Shown here piece after piece: positions 7,796 to 16,654 of a stretch of 64,000 nucleotides of DNA. Below the pieces are notes generated by a model that saw only the letters and a program-made list of their open reading frames with translations, ran no database searches and was not told where the DNA came from. Origin of the DNA: Methylovirgula sp. 4M-Z18 (GTDB lineage: Bacteria > Pseudomonadota > Alphaproteobacteria > Rhizobiales > Beijerinckiaceae); NCBI RefSeq assembly GCF_037890675.1, contig NZ_CP149574.1, positions 248,001 through 312,000 on the forward strand. The letters run 5' to 3'. Position 1 is the first letter of the stretch. Every line of letters begins with the position of its first letter. A program made the position numbers and the translations under genes.

Positions 7796-9402
7796 CATGC
7801 CCGTGTCTTCTCGGGACTCGGCAACGCCACGGCCAATATCATGCACATCAGCGCACCAACCGCCGCCGCCTGGAAACCATCGATATAGGAGAGCACCGCC
7901 GCCTGTTTGGCGATCGCCTGGGCGAGCAGGCCGGTTGCGCGTTCCGTCGTGACGACGAGATCGGCGGTGTGGGTCGCGAGCGCGGCGCGATAGGCGGCCA
8001 GGCGGTCGGCGGTGAGGCTCGCGAGCCCGTCGACATGCAGGCCGATCAGGTTGGAATGCACCTGCTCGCGCACCCGCACGAAGGTCTGCATAAAGGCGGT
8101 ACCGATTTCGCCGCCAAACATGCGGCTCACCTGCAGCAATGTGCCGATGGTCAGCGCGTCGGCCGGGCTGATCGCCTGAACGGCGAGCCAGACGAGCGCG
8201 GTGAGCGCGAAAGATTGGCCGATGGCCTGGATGATCTGCGAGGTCAGGAAATCATTCGTCGCCCAGGCGCTGGTCAGTTGCGTCGCCATCAGGCAGGCGG
8301 TGCCGACCATCGCGGTCCCGAAACATAGGATCCAGCGGCCGCTGACCCGGCTCAGCAAATAGCCAAGCGGCAGGACGATCACCAATTGCGGCAAGGCGAT
8401 CCACAGCAGGACGGAACCGACCTGCAATTCGCGGAAATTCTGCACACTCTGCAGGTAGTTCGGGATGATATAGGCGGTCGAGAGGATGATGAAGCGAAAG
8501 CCTGCGAGAATGATCAAGATGAACACGAGATCATGCTGCAGCAGCAGCCGCAGGTTGAGGAACGGCCTGTGCGTCACCCACAATTCGCGAACGACGAAGG
8601 CGAGCGTGACGAGGCCGCCCGACAGCAGGAGGCCGCTCACCAGGCCATTATTGGTCCAATCGAGCCGATTGCCCTGGTCGAGGCCGGCGTAAAGCAGGCT
8701 GAAGCCAAGGCCGGCATAGACGATGCCCGGCCAGTCGAGCTGCGCGCGCAATTCGGTTTTGATGTCCTCGCGCGGAATGCCGTACCACACGCAAGCGAAC
8801 ATCAGCGGCATCATGAGGCAATATTGCCAGTCGATCCAGCGCCAGGAGAGGTGGTCGGAATACCAGCCTTCGAGCGAGGCCGCGACATTCTGCGACAATT
8901 CGGAATTCATCGCATAGACGGCAATGCCGTAAGCGATCAGCCGGGTCGGCAGGCTGCGGGCGATGAAGCTGATGGTCAGCGGGATGAACGTGCCCGACCC
9001 GACGCCGCAGAGAAATTGGGCAACGAGAAACGCGCTGAGATTGGGCGAGAGCGGCGCCAGCAGGCTGGCGGTGAAGAAGAGCAGAATGCCCTGTAGCAGA
9101 ACGCGCCGCACGCCGAAAATCGCGCCGAGATAGGGGCAGGCGACACCGATCAGCATCTGGCCGATGCCGAAGCTCGTGGTCATCCAGGCGCCTTCGTCGA
9201 AGCTGAAATGCAGGCCGCCGCGCAAATCGGCAATGCCGAAGCTGGTGACGCGGCTGCCCAGCGTCGACATGATCGCGCCGAACAGGACGCCCAGAATGCC
9301 GATATAGGGGCGCAATGTGTCGGCGCTGAGCCGCGGATGCGCCTCGGCGACGCCATGTAGCGCCGCGCCGGCGGACGAGATGGGCGCGAGCGGGCGGATC
9401 AT
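7795..9402 (-). CDS. DHA2-family MFS exporter, second EmrB-type copy
   Basis: This 535-residue, probably 14-TM MFS permease shows SFDEGAWMTTSFGIGQMLIG near its start, LVAQFLCGVGSGTFIPLTIS as the antiporter loop, and the long C-terminal tail typical of DHA2 proteins. Its ATG overlaps the stop of the adaptor gene by 4 bp, so the two subunits are translationally coupled. Unlike the copy at 1954-3519 it has no adjacent TetR. Substrate unknown. Confidence 0.88.
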   Translation of the reverse strand: MIRPLAPISSAGAALHGVAEAHPRLSADTLRPYIGILGVLFGAIMSTLGSRVTSFGIADLRGGLHFSFDEGAWMTTSFGIGQMLIGVACPYLGAIFGVRRVLLQGILLFFTASLLAPLSPNLSAFLVAQFLCGVGSGTFIPLTISFIARSLPTRLIAYGIAVYAMNSELSQNVAASLEGWYSDHLSWRWIDWQYCLMMPLMFACVWYGIPREDIKTELRAQLDWPGIVYAGLGFSLLYAGLDQGNRLDWTNNGLVSGLLLSGGLVTLAFVVRELWVTHRPFLNLRLLLQHDLVFILIILAGFRFIILSTAYIIPNYLQSVQNFRELQVGSVLLWIALPQLVIVLPLGYLLSRVSGRWILCFGTAMVGTACLMATQLTSAWATNDFLTSQIIQAIGQSFALTALVWLAVQAISPADALTIGTLLQVSRMFGGEIGTAFMQTFVRVREQVHSNLIGLHVDGLASLTADRLAAYRAALATHTADLVVTTERATGLLAQAIAKQAAVLSYIDGFQAAAVGALMCMILAVALPSPEKTRA

Positions 9403-10529
9403 GGCTTGGCCGCAGCGGCGCCGTCATCCGGTCCGGTGCTGGTGTCGATGGTCGCCTCGACCGAGAGGCCCGGGCGCACCAGCGTGCCCAGTGCCGGATG
9501 GGGGTCGAGCACGACCTTCACCGGCACGCGCTGCACGACTTTGGTGAAATTGCCGGTCGAATTGTCGGCGGGCAGCAGGGCGAAAGTGCTGCCCGTTGCC
9601 GGCGACCAGCTTTCGACATGACCGGTGAGCGCGAGATCGGGATAGGCGTCGACCGTGATCCGCGCGTTTTGCCCCGGCCGCATATGGGTGATCTGGGTCT
9701 CCTTGTAATTGGCGATCACCCAGATATTGGGCAGCGGCACCACGGCGATCACCTGGGTGCCGACGTTGACGAACTGCCCCGGCCGCACCTGCCTTTGGCC
9801 GACGGTGCCGTCGACCGGCGCAACGATGCGCGTATAGTTCAGATTGTTGGTGGCCAGCGTCACTTGCGCCTGCGCCGCCTCGATCTGGGCCTCGATCTCC
9901 TTTTGCTGGGTGTCGAGACTGGCGAGCAGGGCCTTTTGCTGGTCGAGCTGTGCTTCGTTCAGGCTCTTTTGGGCGAGCGAGCGCTTGGCATTGGCATCGG
10001 CCTGTTCGACCGATTGCTGCGTGCCGGCGACCCCGGTCTTGAGCAGGTTGTGCTGCCGCTCGTCCTCGAGCTCATAGCGCTGCACATCGGCCTCGACTGC
10101 CTGGATATTGGCGCTGGCCTGGCGGATCAGCGCGTTTTGCACCAATTTCTGGTTGGCAAGATTGGCAAGGCTCGCTTGCGCGGCGGCAAGATTGGCCTCA
10201 GCCAGCGCAAGTTGCGCCTTGTAATCGGACGGGTCGATTTCGGCGATCAAATCGCCTTTGTGCACGGTCTGGTAATCCTGCACCGCCACGCTGGCGATAT
10301 AGCCGGACACGCGGGCCGACAGCGGCGTCACGTCGCCGGTGACGTAGGAATCGTCGGTGGATTCGAGCCGCGCCGCGCCGGTCCAGCGGTTCCAATGCCC
10401 GGCAGTATACCAGGCGAGCCAGGCGGCGAGCACCACGAAGGCAACCCGCAACAGCGCGAAAATCCAGCGCGATCCGCGTTTGCGCGATGTCGCTGCCTGC
10501 GGCGTTTGCGTGTCCGTACGATCGACCAT
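9399..10529 (-). CDS. HlyD-family membrane fusion protein, second EmrA-type copy
   Basis: The 376-residue adaptor has a single N-terminal membrane anchor (about residues 22-45), the lipoyl half-motif STDDSYVTGDVTPLSARVSG, a coiled-coil hairpin rich in Ala and Gln (about 95-215), and the closing half NLNYTRIVAPVDGTVGQRQV. It is a clear paralogue of the protein at 3607-4812: both carry FALLP[AP]DN[AS]TGNFTKVVQR near the end. It should bridge the exporter encoded next to it to an outer-membrane channel encoded elsewhere. Confidence 0.88.
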   Translation of the reverse strand: MVDRTDTQTPQAATSRKRGSRWIFALLRVAFVVLAAWLAWYTAGHWNRWTGAARLESTDDSYVTGDVTPLSARVSGYIASVAVQDYQTVHKGDLIAEIDPSDYKAQLALAEANLAAAQASLANLANQKLVQNALIRQASANIQAVEADVQRYELEDERQHNLLKTGVAGTQQSVEQADANAKRSLAQKSLNEAQLDQQKALLASLDTQQKEIEAQIEAAQAQVTLATNNLNYTRIVAPVDGTVGQRQVRPGQFVNVGTQVIAVVPLPNIWVIANYKETQITHMRPGQNARITVDAYPDLALTGHVESWSPATGSTFALLPADNSTGNFTKVVQRVPVKVVLDPHPALGTLVRPGLSVEATIDTSTGPDDGAAAAKP

Positions 10530-10657
10530 CCTCTGCCCCGCCCTGCATATGTTGGTAAAATGATGTTAAGCCAAAGGCGCCTTGCAAGTCCACGCAGGCC
10601 CGCGCGTGGAAGGATTGCGCATCGGCGACATGAAATATTTAGATTTATGCCGATAAT

Positions 10658-11950
10658 TTGGACATCATGTTAGCAGCCCTCGCATCAGGTGCCATTCCGC
10701 CCGTGTCATCGTTCGATCTTGCCCACGACCCAGAACCCAGCCGGCCGGCCACTCTGTCGGTCGCCGATGTGCGGGCCACTTTGGCGGGACGGACGATTTT
10801 GCAGATCATTCCAGCGCTCGACGCCGGCGGCGCCGAGCGCACCACGGTCGATATGGCGGCGGCCCTCGCCGAAGTCGGCGCCCGGGCACTGGTCGCCAGC
10901 ACTGGCGGACGGCTCGTGAGCGAATTGCAGGCCAAGGGCGGAACCTGGTTGCCGTTTCCGGCCAAATCGAAAAATCCGATCGCCATGGCGCTCAACGTGC
11001 GCAAATTGATGCATCTTATCCGGCAGGAGGGCGTCGATATCCTGCATGCCCGGTCGCGTGCGCCGGCCTGGGTCGCGCTCGGCGCGGTGCGGCGCACCGG
11101 CACGCCCTTCGTGACCACCTATCATGGCGCTTATTCCGGCAAATCGAGCCTGAAATTACGGTATAATTCCGTCATGGCGCGCGGCGATGCGGTCATCGCC
11201 AATTCCGCCTATACGGCGAGCCTGATCGCCCGGAACTATCCGCAAGCGGCGGCGCGCACCGTCATCATCCATCGCGGCACGGATTTCCGCGCTTTCCGCC
11301 CGACGGCGGTCGATCCGCAGCGGGTGGCGAACCTGCGCAAGGCCTGGGGCGCGGAGGGCGAGCGCATCGTGCTGTTGCCGGGCCGACTCACGGGCTGGAA
11401 AGGCCAGCGCGTCCTGATCGCCGCCGCCGAACAATTGATGCGCCAAGGCTTGAGCGGGGTACATTTCATCCTCGCCGGCGACGAGCAGGGCCGCACGGGC
11501 TATGCCAAGGAACTCGACCAGCTCATCGCCAAGGGCGGGCTGACCGGCATCGTCAAAAGGATCGGCCATTGCGCCGATATGCCCGCCGCCTATATGGCCG
11601 CCGCCGTGGTCGTGGTGCCGTCCACCGAGCCGGAAGCCTTCGGGCGGACCTCGGCCGAGGCGCAGGCCATGGGCGTGCCCGTGGTCGTGTCCGACCTCGG
11701 CGCCATGCCCGAAACCGTCCTGGCGCCGCCGGAAGTGCCAGACGAACAGCGCACCGGCTGGCGGGTGCCGCCGGGCGATGCAACCGCTTTGGCCGAGGCC
11801 ATCCAGAGGGCCCTCGGTCTCGGAGCGTCCATGCGCGAGGCGATGGCCTATCGCGCCCGCATCCATGTGGAATCCCTGTTCTCGCTCGAGCAGATGTGCG
11901 CCTCGACCCTCGAGGTCTACGCCCGATTGTTACAAAATAAGTCAAAATAA
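10658..11950 (+). CDS. Glycosyltransferase family 4 (GT-B fold)
   Basis: The 430-residue protein opens its N-terminal Rossmann domain with ILQIIPALDAGGAERTTVDMA (about residues 48-68), a typical GT4 start. The C-terminal domain has VLLPGRLTGWKGQ and the donor-binding E-x7-E motif EPEAFGRTSAEAQAMG. It probably transfers a sugar from a nucleotide donor during lipopolysaccharide or exopolysaccharide synthesis; donor and acceptor cannot be inferred. ATG 10667 is an alternative start, since both starts have weak ribosome sites. It stands alone, divergent from the second efflux pair. Confidence 0.88.
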   Translation: MDIMLAALASGAIPPVSSFDLAHDPEPSRPATLSVADVRATLAGRTILQIIPALDAGGAERTTVDMAAALAEVGARALVASTGGRLVSELQAKGGTWLPFPAKSKNPIAMALNVRKLMHLIRQEGVDILHARSRAPAWVALGAVRRTGTPFVTTYHGAYSGKSSLKLRYNSVMARGDAVIANSAYTASLIARNYPQAAARTVIIHRGTDFRAFRPTAVDPQRVANLRKAWGAEGERIVLLPGRLTGWKGQRVLIAAAEQLMRQGLSGVHFILAGDEQGRTGYAKELDQLIAKGGLTGIVKRIGHCADMPAAYMAAAVVVVPSTEPEAFGRTSAEAQAMGVPVVVSDLGAMPETVLAPPEVPDEQRTGWRVPPGDATALAEAIQRALGLGASMREAMAYRARIHVESLFSLEQMCASTLEVYARLLQNKSK

Positions 11951-12046
11951 TTGATCGGGTACGGCAACGGTTCAGAAAGAGTCGTTTAGAAATTGGCGGT
12001 AAGTTGAGATGCGCTGCATAAACGGCGCATTGCGGTCCGCTTTTGC

Positions 12047-13894
12047 ATGTTGAACCCGATGTCGTCACAGTCCGCACCCGATGCCTTTCCGACCGTCGCC
12101 CCTTCCGAGGAACTGGGCGGGCGATTTACGCGCGAGGCCGATTGGCTGCGGCACCAGCTCGTGCGGCTGCGCCTGTTCATCCGCAATCACGAACTCGGCC
12201 TGACCCTGCTCGCCGCCGTCATCGGGCTCTGCGCCGGCGTGATCGTCAGCATCGTCACCGGCATCACCCATTTCATGCATTTTGCTCTGTTCAATGCCCG
12301 CAGCTTCACCGGGGTGAGCGGTATGCCGGGAATCAGCCCGATCGCGACGGTCGGCGGGCCGGTGCTCGGGGGCATCTGCGCCGGCGTCAGCATCAAGCTC
12401 TATCAGAAATGGCGCGACCGCGTGCCGGTCGACCCGATCGAAGCCAATGCCCTACACGGCGGCCGCATGTCGCTCGCCGAAAGCGCGGCGCTGGTTGGCC
12501 AGAACATCATTTCCAACGGCTTCGGCATGTCGGTCGGCCTGGAGGCTGGCTACACCCAGATCGGTTCCGGCGTCGCCTCGTGGCTCGGGCGCTACCTCGG
12601 CATCCGCCGCGCCGATTTGCGCACCCTTGTCGGCTGTGGCGCCGCGGGGGCGATTGCCGCCGCCTTCGGCGCTCCCCTCGCCGGGTCGGCCTATGCGTTC
12701 GAACTAGTCATGGGCGTCTATACGATCGCGACGCTCGCGCCGATCGCAGTCGCTGCCTTTACCGGCAATCTGATCGCGCAGATTCTGGGGACGCAAGGGT
12801 TCATCGTGGCGATCAGCGTGCCTGATATCGATCTTGCCGACTATCCTTTCGCCTTGATCCTCGGGGTCATCTGCGCCGGCATCGGCGTTTTGGTGATGCA
12901 GCTCGTCACCTATTTCGAGCGCGCCGCGCGCCAGCCATGGCTGCCGGCGGAGGTGCGCCCCGTGGTCGGCAGCGCCCTCGTCGGCCTCCTTGGCCTCGTG
13001 TCGCCGCAAGCCCTGTCGGCCGGCCATGGCGCGCTGCATCTTCTGGGCCACACGGAACAGATCTGGTGGGCCCTGCTCATCGTCCTCGTGTGCAAGGTCC
13101 TCGCCTCCGCCATTTCGATCGGCGCCGGCTTTCGCGGCGGCCTGTTCTTCGCCTCGCTGTTTATCGGCGGCCTGGTCGGCAAATTGTTCGCGCTGCTGCT
13201 CATGGCACTCGGCTATTCGAGCGGCCACGCGGTTTCGCTCTTTGTCGCCGTCGCGATGGGGTCGATGGCGGCCGCGGTCATCGGTGCGCCGCTGACGATG
13301 ATCCTGCTGGCGCTCGAATCGACCGGCAGCCTCAATATCAGCGGCATCGTCATGCTTGGCGTGCTTGCTTCGTCGGTCACCGCGCGCGCCACCTTCGGCT
13401 ATTCCTTCGCGACCTGGCGCTTTCACTTGCGCGGCGAGAGCATCCGCAGCGCCCATGACGTCGGCTGGATCCGCTCGCTCACGGTCGACAAGCTCATGCG
13501 GCACGATCCGCTCACCGTGCGGCATGACATGCGCCTCGATCAGTTCCGTGGCCGCTTCCCGCTCGGCACCGAGCGGGTTGTCGTCGCGGTGGACGATTCG
13601 GGCAGCTATGCCGGGCTGATCGACGTGGCGGCGGCGCACAATCCCGAATATGACAGCGCGGGCGATGCGATCGTCGTGATCGATCTCGCCGAGCACCCGC
13701 ATGAGATGTTGACCCCCGGCATGAATGCCAAGGAGGCGGCGCTCGAATTCGACCGGCTGGAGACCGACATGCTGGTGGTGGTCGACGATCTCGACACCCA
13801 CCTCGTCATTGGCCTCGTCAGCGAGAAGCATCTCCTGCGTCGTTACAGCGCCGAGCTCGACCGTCACCGGCGCGAAGCGCTTGGTGAGGTTTAA
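12047..13894 (+). CDS. CLC-type chloride channel/transporter with CBS pair
   Basis: The 615-residue protein has a CLC membrane domain (about 50-430) and a C-terminal CBS pair (about 475-610, starting VDKLMRHDPLTVRHDM). It keeps the gating-Glu region as SVGLEAGYTQIGSG and the pore-lining GAGFRGGLFFASLFIGG. Two canonical features differ: GSGIP is replaced by VPVDPIEANALHGG, and the second Glu of the E. coli antiporter 'EE' pair is Leu (AYAFELVMG). Both point to a non-canonical subfamily, perhaps a passive channel. CBS domains suggest nucleotide control. The upstream ribosome site is weak, and ATG 12059 is possible. Confidence 0.85.
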   Translation: MLNPMSSQSAPDAFPTVAPSEELGGRFTREADWLRHQLVRLRLFIRNHELGLTLLAAVIGLCAGVIVSIVTGITHFMHFALFNARSFTGVSGMPGISPIATVGGPVLGGICAGVSIKLYQKWRDRVPVDPIEANALHGGRMSLAESAALVGQNIISNGFGMSVGLEAGYTQIGSGVASWLGRYLGIRRADLRTLVGCGAAGAIAAAFGAPLAGSAYAFELVMGVYTIATLAPIAVAAFTGNLIAQILGTQGFIVAISVPDIDLADYPFALILGVICAGIGVLVMQLVTYFERAARQPWLPAEVRPVVGSALVGLLGLVSPQALSAGHGALHLLGHTEQIWWALLIVLVCKVLASAISIGAGFRGGLFFASLFIGGLVGKLFALLLMALGYSSGHAVSLFVAVAMGSMAAAVIGAPLTMILLALESTGSLNISGIVMLGVLASSVTARATFGYSFATWRFHLRGESIRSAHDVGWIRSLTVDKLMRHDPLTVRHDMRLDQFRGRFPLGTERVVVAVDDSGSYAGLIDVAAAHNPEYDSAGDAIVVIDLAEHPHEMLTPGMNAKEAALEFDRLETDMLVVVDDLDTHLVIGLVSEKHLLRRYSAELDRHRREALGEV

Positions 13895-14003
13895 TTCGGC
13901 CAAGTTTAATACTGTCGCTCCTAGACATCGGAATGTCGCCTGCGATCAAAAGAGGGGCGTCGGCGCCCCTAACATCATCGCATAATCAGTTTCGGGGAGT
14001 GCG

Positions 14004-14885
14004 ATGAATCACGAGGTTATTATCTCCTGTGCCGTGACCGGCGCGGGCGACACAGTCGGCAAGCATCCGGCCATTCCGGTAACGCCGCGACAGATCGCGG
14101 ACGCCGCCATCGAGGCGGCGCACGCCGGCGCGGCCATCGCCCATCTGCATGTGCGTGACCCCAAGACCGGCAAGGCCGCGCGCGATCCGGCGCTTTATCG
14201 AGAGACGATCAATTACATCCGCGAGTCCGGCGTCGATGTGGTCATCAATGTCACGGCCGGCATGGGCGGCGACTTCTTCTTCGATCCGGACCATCCCGCA
14301 ACCGGCGGTCCGGGCACCGATATGGCCAATGCGGCCGAACGCGTCGCGCATGTCGAGGAAATGCGCCCCGAGATCTGCACCCTCGATTGCGGCTCGCTCA
14401 ATTTCGGCAACGGCGCGTTTCTCGCGACCGCCGACCTCTTGCGCGACATGGCGAAACGCATTCAGGCGGTTGGCGTGAAGCCCGAGATCGAATGTTTCGA
14501 GCTCGGCCATATCTGGCTTGCCAAGCAGCTCATCAACGAAGGGCTGATCGACGCGCCGCCGATGTTCCAATTGTGCATGGGCATTCCGTGGGGCGCGGAA
14601 GCGACGACCGAAGCCATTGTCGCGATGCGCAATCATCTGCCGCATGGCGCCAATTGGGCGGCCTTCGCCATCGGCCGCATGCAGATGCCGTTCGTCGCGC
14701 AGGCCGCGCTGCTCGGCGGCAATGTGCGCGTCGGCCTCGAAGACAATATCTGGCTCGACCGCGGCGTGCATGCCACCAATGGCCAATTGGTGACGCGCGC
14801 CAAGGAAATCCTGGAGCGCATGGGCGCACGCGTGCTGAACCCCGCCGAGGCGCGCGCGAAATTGCAGCTCAAGAAACAGAAGTGA
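14004..14885 (+). CDS. cdhC: 3-dehydrocarnitine cleavage enzyme (BKACE/DUF849)
   Basis: The 293-residue protein belongs to the beta-keto acid cleavage enzyme family: an N-terminal start [17 protein letters not shown], metal ligands in AHLHVRDP (His47, His49), and [11 protein letters not shown] and FELGHIWLA in the TIM barrel. BKACEs condense a beta-keto acid with acetyl-CoA to give acetoacetate and a new CoA thioester. Carnitine dehydrogenase, betainyl-CoA thioesterase and CaiD genes in the same cluster point to 3-dehydrocarnitine, giving betainyl-CoA. The substrate rests on context. It is the first gene of the run, 56 bp before cdhB. Confidence 0.88.
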   Translation: MNHEVIISCAVTGAGDTVGKHPAIPVTPRQIADAAIEAAHAGAAIAHLHVRDPKTGKAARDPALYRETINYIRESGVDVVINVTAGMGGDFFFDPDHPATGGPGTDMANAAERVAHVEEMRPEICTLDCGSLNFGNGAFLATADLLRDMAKRIQAVGVKPEIECFELGHIWLAKQLINEGLIDAPPMFQLCMGIPWGAEATTEAIVAMRNHLPHGANWAAFAIGRMQMPFVAQAALLGGNVRVGLEDNIWLDRGVHATNGQLVTRAKEILERMGARVLNPAEARAKLQLKKQK

Positions 14886-14941
14886 GCTGAGCAAGCAAGA
14901 GCGCAACCACGCCATCCGGCGCGAGATGAAAATGGCTTTGC

Positions 14942-15493
14942 ATGACTGAGATTGCGCGCGTCACCTCGCCCTACGAAGGTATTGCCTTTCAAGGATGGGA
15001 CGCGTCGCGACCCATCCCAGCGCCGCTGGCGCTCTATGAATGCGCGGTTGTGCCCGAATGGACCGATTACAACGGCCATATGAGCGAGAGCATCTATCTC
15101 TATGTGTTCGGCAATTCGTCGGACGCGTTCTTTCGCTTCTTCGGTATTGACGAAGCCTATCGGGACAGCGGCTTTTCGCTCTATACGATCGATACGCGCA
15201 TCCGCAATCTCGCCGAGGTGTCGGAAGGCGAGCCGCTGCGCCTGACGCTCGAACTCGTCGATCTCGACGAGAAGCGCCTGCATATTTTCCATCGCATGCA
15301 ACATGGCGCGACAGGCGCGGAACTCGCTGTGGCAGAGCAGGTTCTCGTGCATGTGGATATGCGTGAAGGCCGGTCGTGCAAATTGCCGCCAGATCTTTAC
15401 GCGCGCCTTGCCGCCATTCGGGCGGCGCATGCACATTTGCCGTGTCATCCCATGCTCGGCACGACGATCGGGCTGAAAAGGACAGGGTCATGA
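14942..15493 (+). CDS. cdhB: Betainyl-CoA thioesterase-like hotdog protein
   Basis: The 183-residue protein is a 4HBT-type hotdog thioesterase with PEWTDYNGHMSESIYLYVFG, where the Asp-Tyr-Asn-Gly-His-Met signature is the usual active-site loop. Thioesterases of this type next to carnitine dehydrogenase (or fused to it in other rhizobia) hydrolyse betainyl-CoA to glycine betaine and CoA. Its stop overlaps the ATG of the acyl-CoA dehydrogenase gene by 4 bp. The fold is clear; the substrate is inferred from neighbours. Confidence 0.82.
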   Translation: MTEIARVTSPYEGIAFQGWDASRPIPAPLALYECAVVPEWTDYNGHMSESIYLYVFGNSSDAFFRFFGIDEAYRDSGFSLYTIDTRIRNLAEVSEGEPLRLTLELVDLDEKRLHIFHRMQHGATGAELAVAEQVLVHVDMREGRSCKLPPDLYARLAAIRAAHAHLPCHPMLGTTIGLKRTGS

Positions 15494-16650
15494 GTTTCCC
15501 CTTGACCGAAGAACAGACGATGCTGGTCGAGACCGTGCGCAGCTTCGTCGAGAACGAGCTTTATCCGCACGAAGATCTCGTCGAACAACTCGACGACATA
15601 CCGCCCGATTTGGCGCAATCGATCCAGGACAAGGCGATCGCGCTCGGCCTCTACGCCGCCAACATGCCGGCCGAATATGGCGGCGCGGATCTCGACGGCT
15701 TGAGTTTCGCGCTGCTGGAGCGCGAACTCGGCCGCGCCGGTTATGCGCTGCATATGTGTGTCGCGCGGCCGAGCAACATCTTGCGCGGTTGCAAGGGCGA
15801 GCAGATCGAACGCTATCTCGTTCCCTCCATCAAGGGCACGCGGCACGATTGCCTGGCGATGACCGAACCGGGCGCGGGATCGGATGTGCGCGCGATGAAA
15901 ACGCGGGCCGAGAAGCGCGGCGACACCTATGTCATCAACGGCTCAAAGCATTTCATCAGCCATGCCGACAAGGCGGATTTCGTCATTCTGTTCGCGGCGA
16001 CCGGCGTCGAAGAGAATACCAAGAGCCGCAAGGCGAAGATCTCGTCCTTCCTTGTCGATATGGGCACGCCCGGATTCACCATGCGCCGCGGCCCGCACTG
16101 CGTGTCGCATCGCGGCTATCATCAATGCGAGCTCTATTTCGACGATTGCGTCGTGCATGAATCGCAATTGCTGGGCGAAGAAGGCAAGGGCTTCGACTTG
16201 ATGAACGAATGGCTCGGCGCGACGCGCCTGTCGGTCGCCGCGACCAGCGTCGGCCGCGCCCGCCGCGTGCTCGACACCGCGCTCGATTGGGCGGCGACGC
16301 GGCAGCAGTTCGGCGACAAGATCGGCCGTTTCCAGGGCGTGTCGTTCCAGCTCGCCGATATGGCGACAGAAATCGAGGCCGCGGATCTTCTCACTCTCTC
16401 GGCGGCGCATGCGCTCGACCAGGGTCGCGCGGGCGATCAGGATTTCGCCATGGCGAAACTGTTCGCCTCCGAAACCTTGGCGCGCGTCACCGACAAGGCC
16501 TTGCAGATTTTCGGCGGCATGGGCCTGATGAATTCGCTGCCCCTCGAGCGCTGGTGGCGCGATGCGCGGGTCGAGCGCATCTGGGACGGCACGAGCGAGA
16601 TTCAGCGGCACATCATATCGCGCGCGATGCTGCGCCCGCTCGGATGCTGA
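15490..16650 (+). CDS. Acyl-CoA dehydrogenase, probably gamma-butyrobetainyl-CoA
   Basis: The 386-residue FAD enzyme has the standard acyl-CoA dehydrogenase layout: MTEPGAGSDVRAMKTRA in the FAD/substrate middle domain, QQFGDKIGRFQGVSFQLADM, and IFGGMGLMNSLPLERWWRD near the end. The position of the catalytic base, normally Glu in Y-E-G-T, reads IWDGTSEIQR, so Asp replaces Glu. Within a cluster with caiD, the likely reaction is gamma-butyrobetainyl-CoA to crotonobetainyl-CoA, passing electrons to ETF (genes at 33023-34710). ATG 15490 is chosen by the 4-bp overlap with cdhB; a longer upstream frame runs inside cdhB. Confidence 0.85.
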   Translation: MSFPLTEEQTMLVETVRSFVENELYPHEDLVEQLDDIPPDLAQSIQDKAIALGLYAANMPAEYGGADLDGLSFALLERELGRAGYALHMCVARPSNILRGCKGEQIERYLVPSIKGTRHDCLAMTEPGAGSDVRAMKTRAEKRGDTYVINGSKHFISHADKADFVILFAATGVEENTKSRKAKISSFLVDMGTPGFTMRRGPHCVSHRGYHQCELYFDDCVVHESQLLGEEGKGFDLMNEWLGATRLSVAATSVGRARRVLDTALDWAATRQQFGDKIGRFQGVSFQLADMATEIEAADLLTLSAAHALDQGRAGDQDFAMAKLFASETLARVTDKALQIFGGMGLMNSLPLERWWRDARVERIWDGTSEIQRHIISRAMLRPLGC

Positions 16651-16654
16651 ACTC

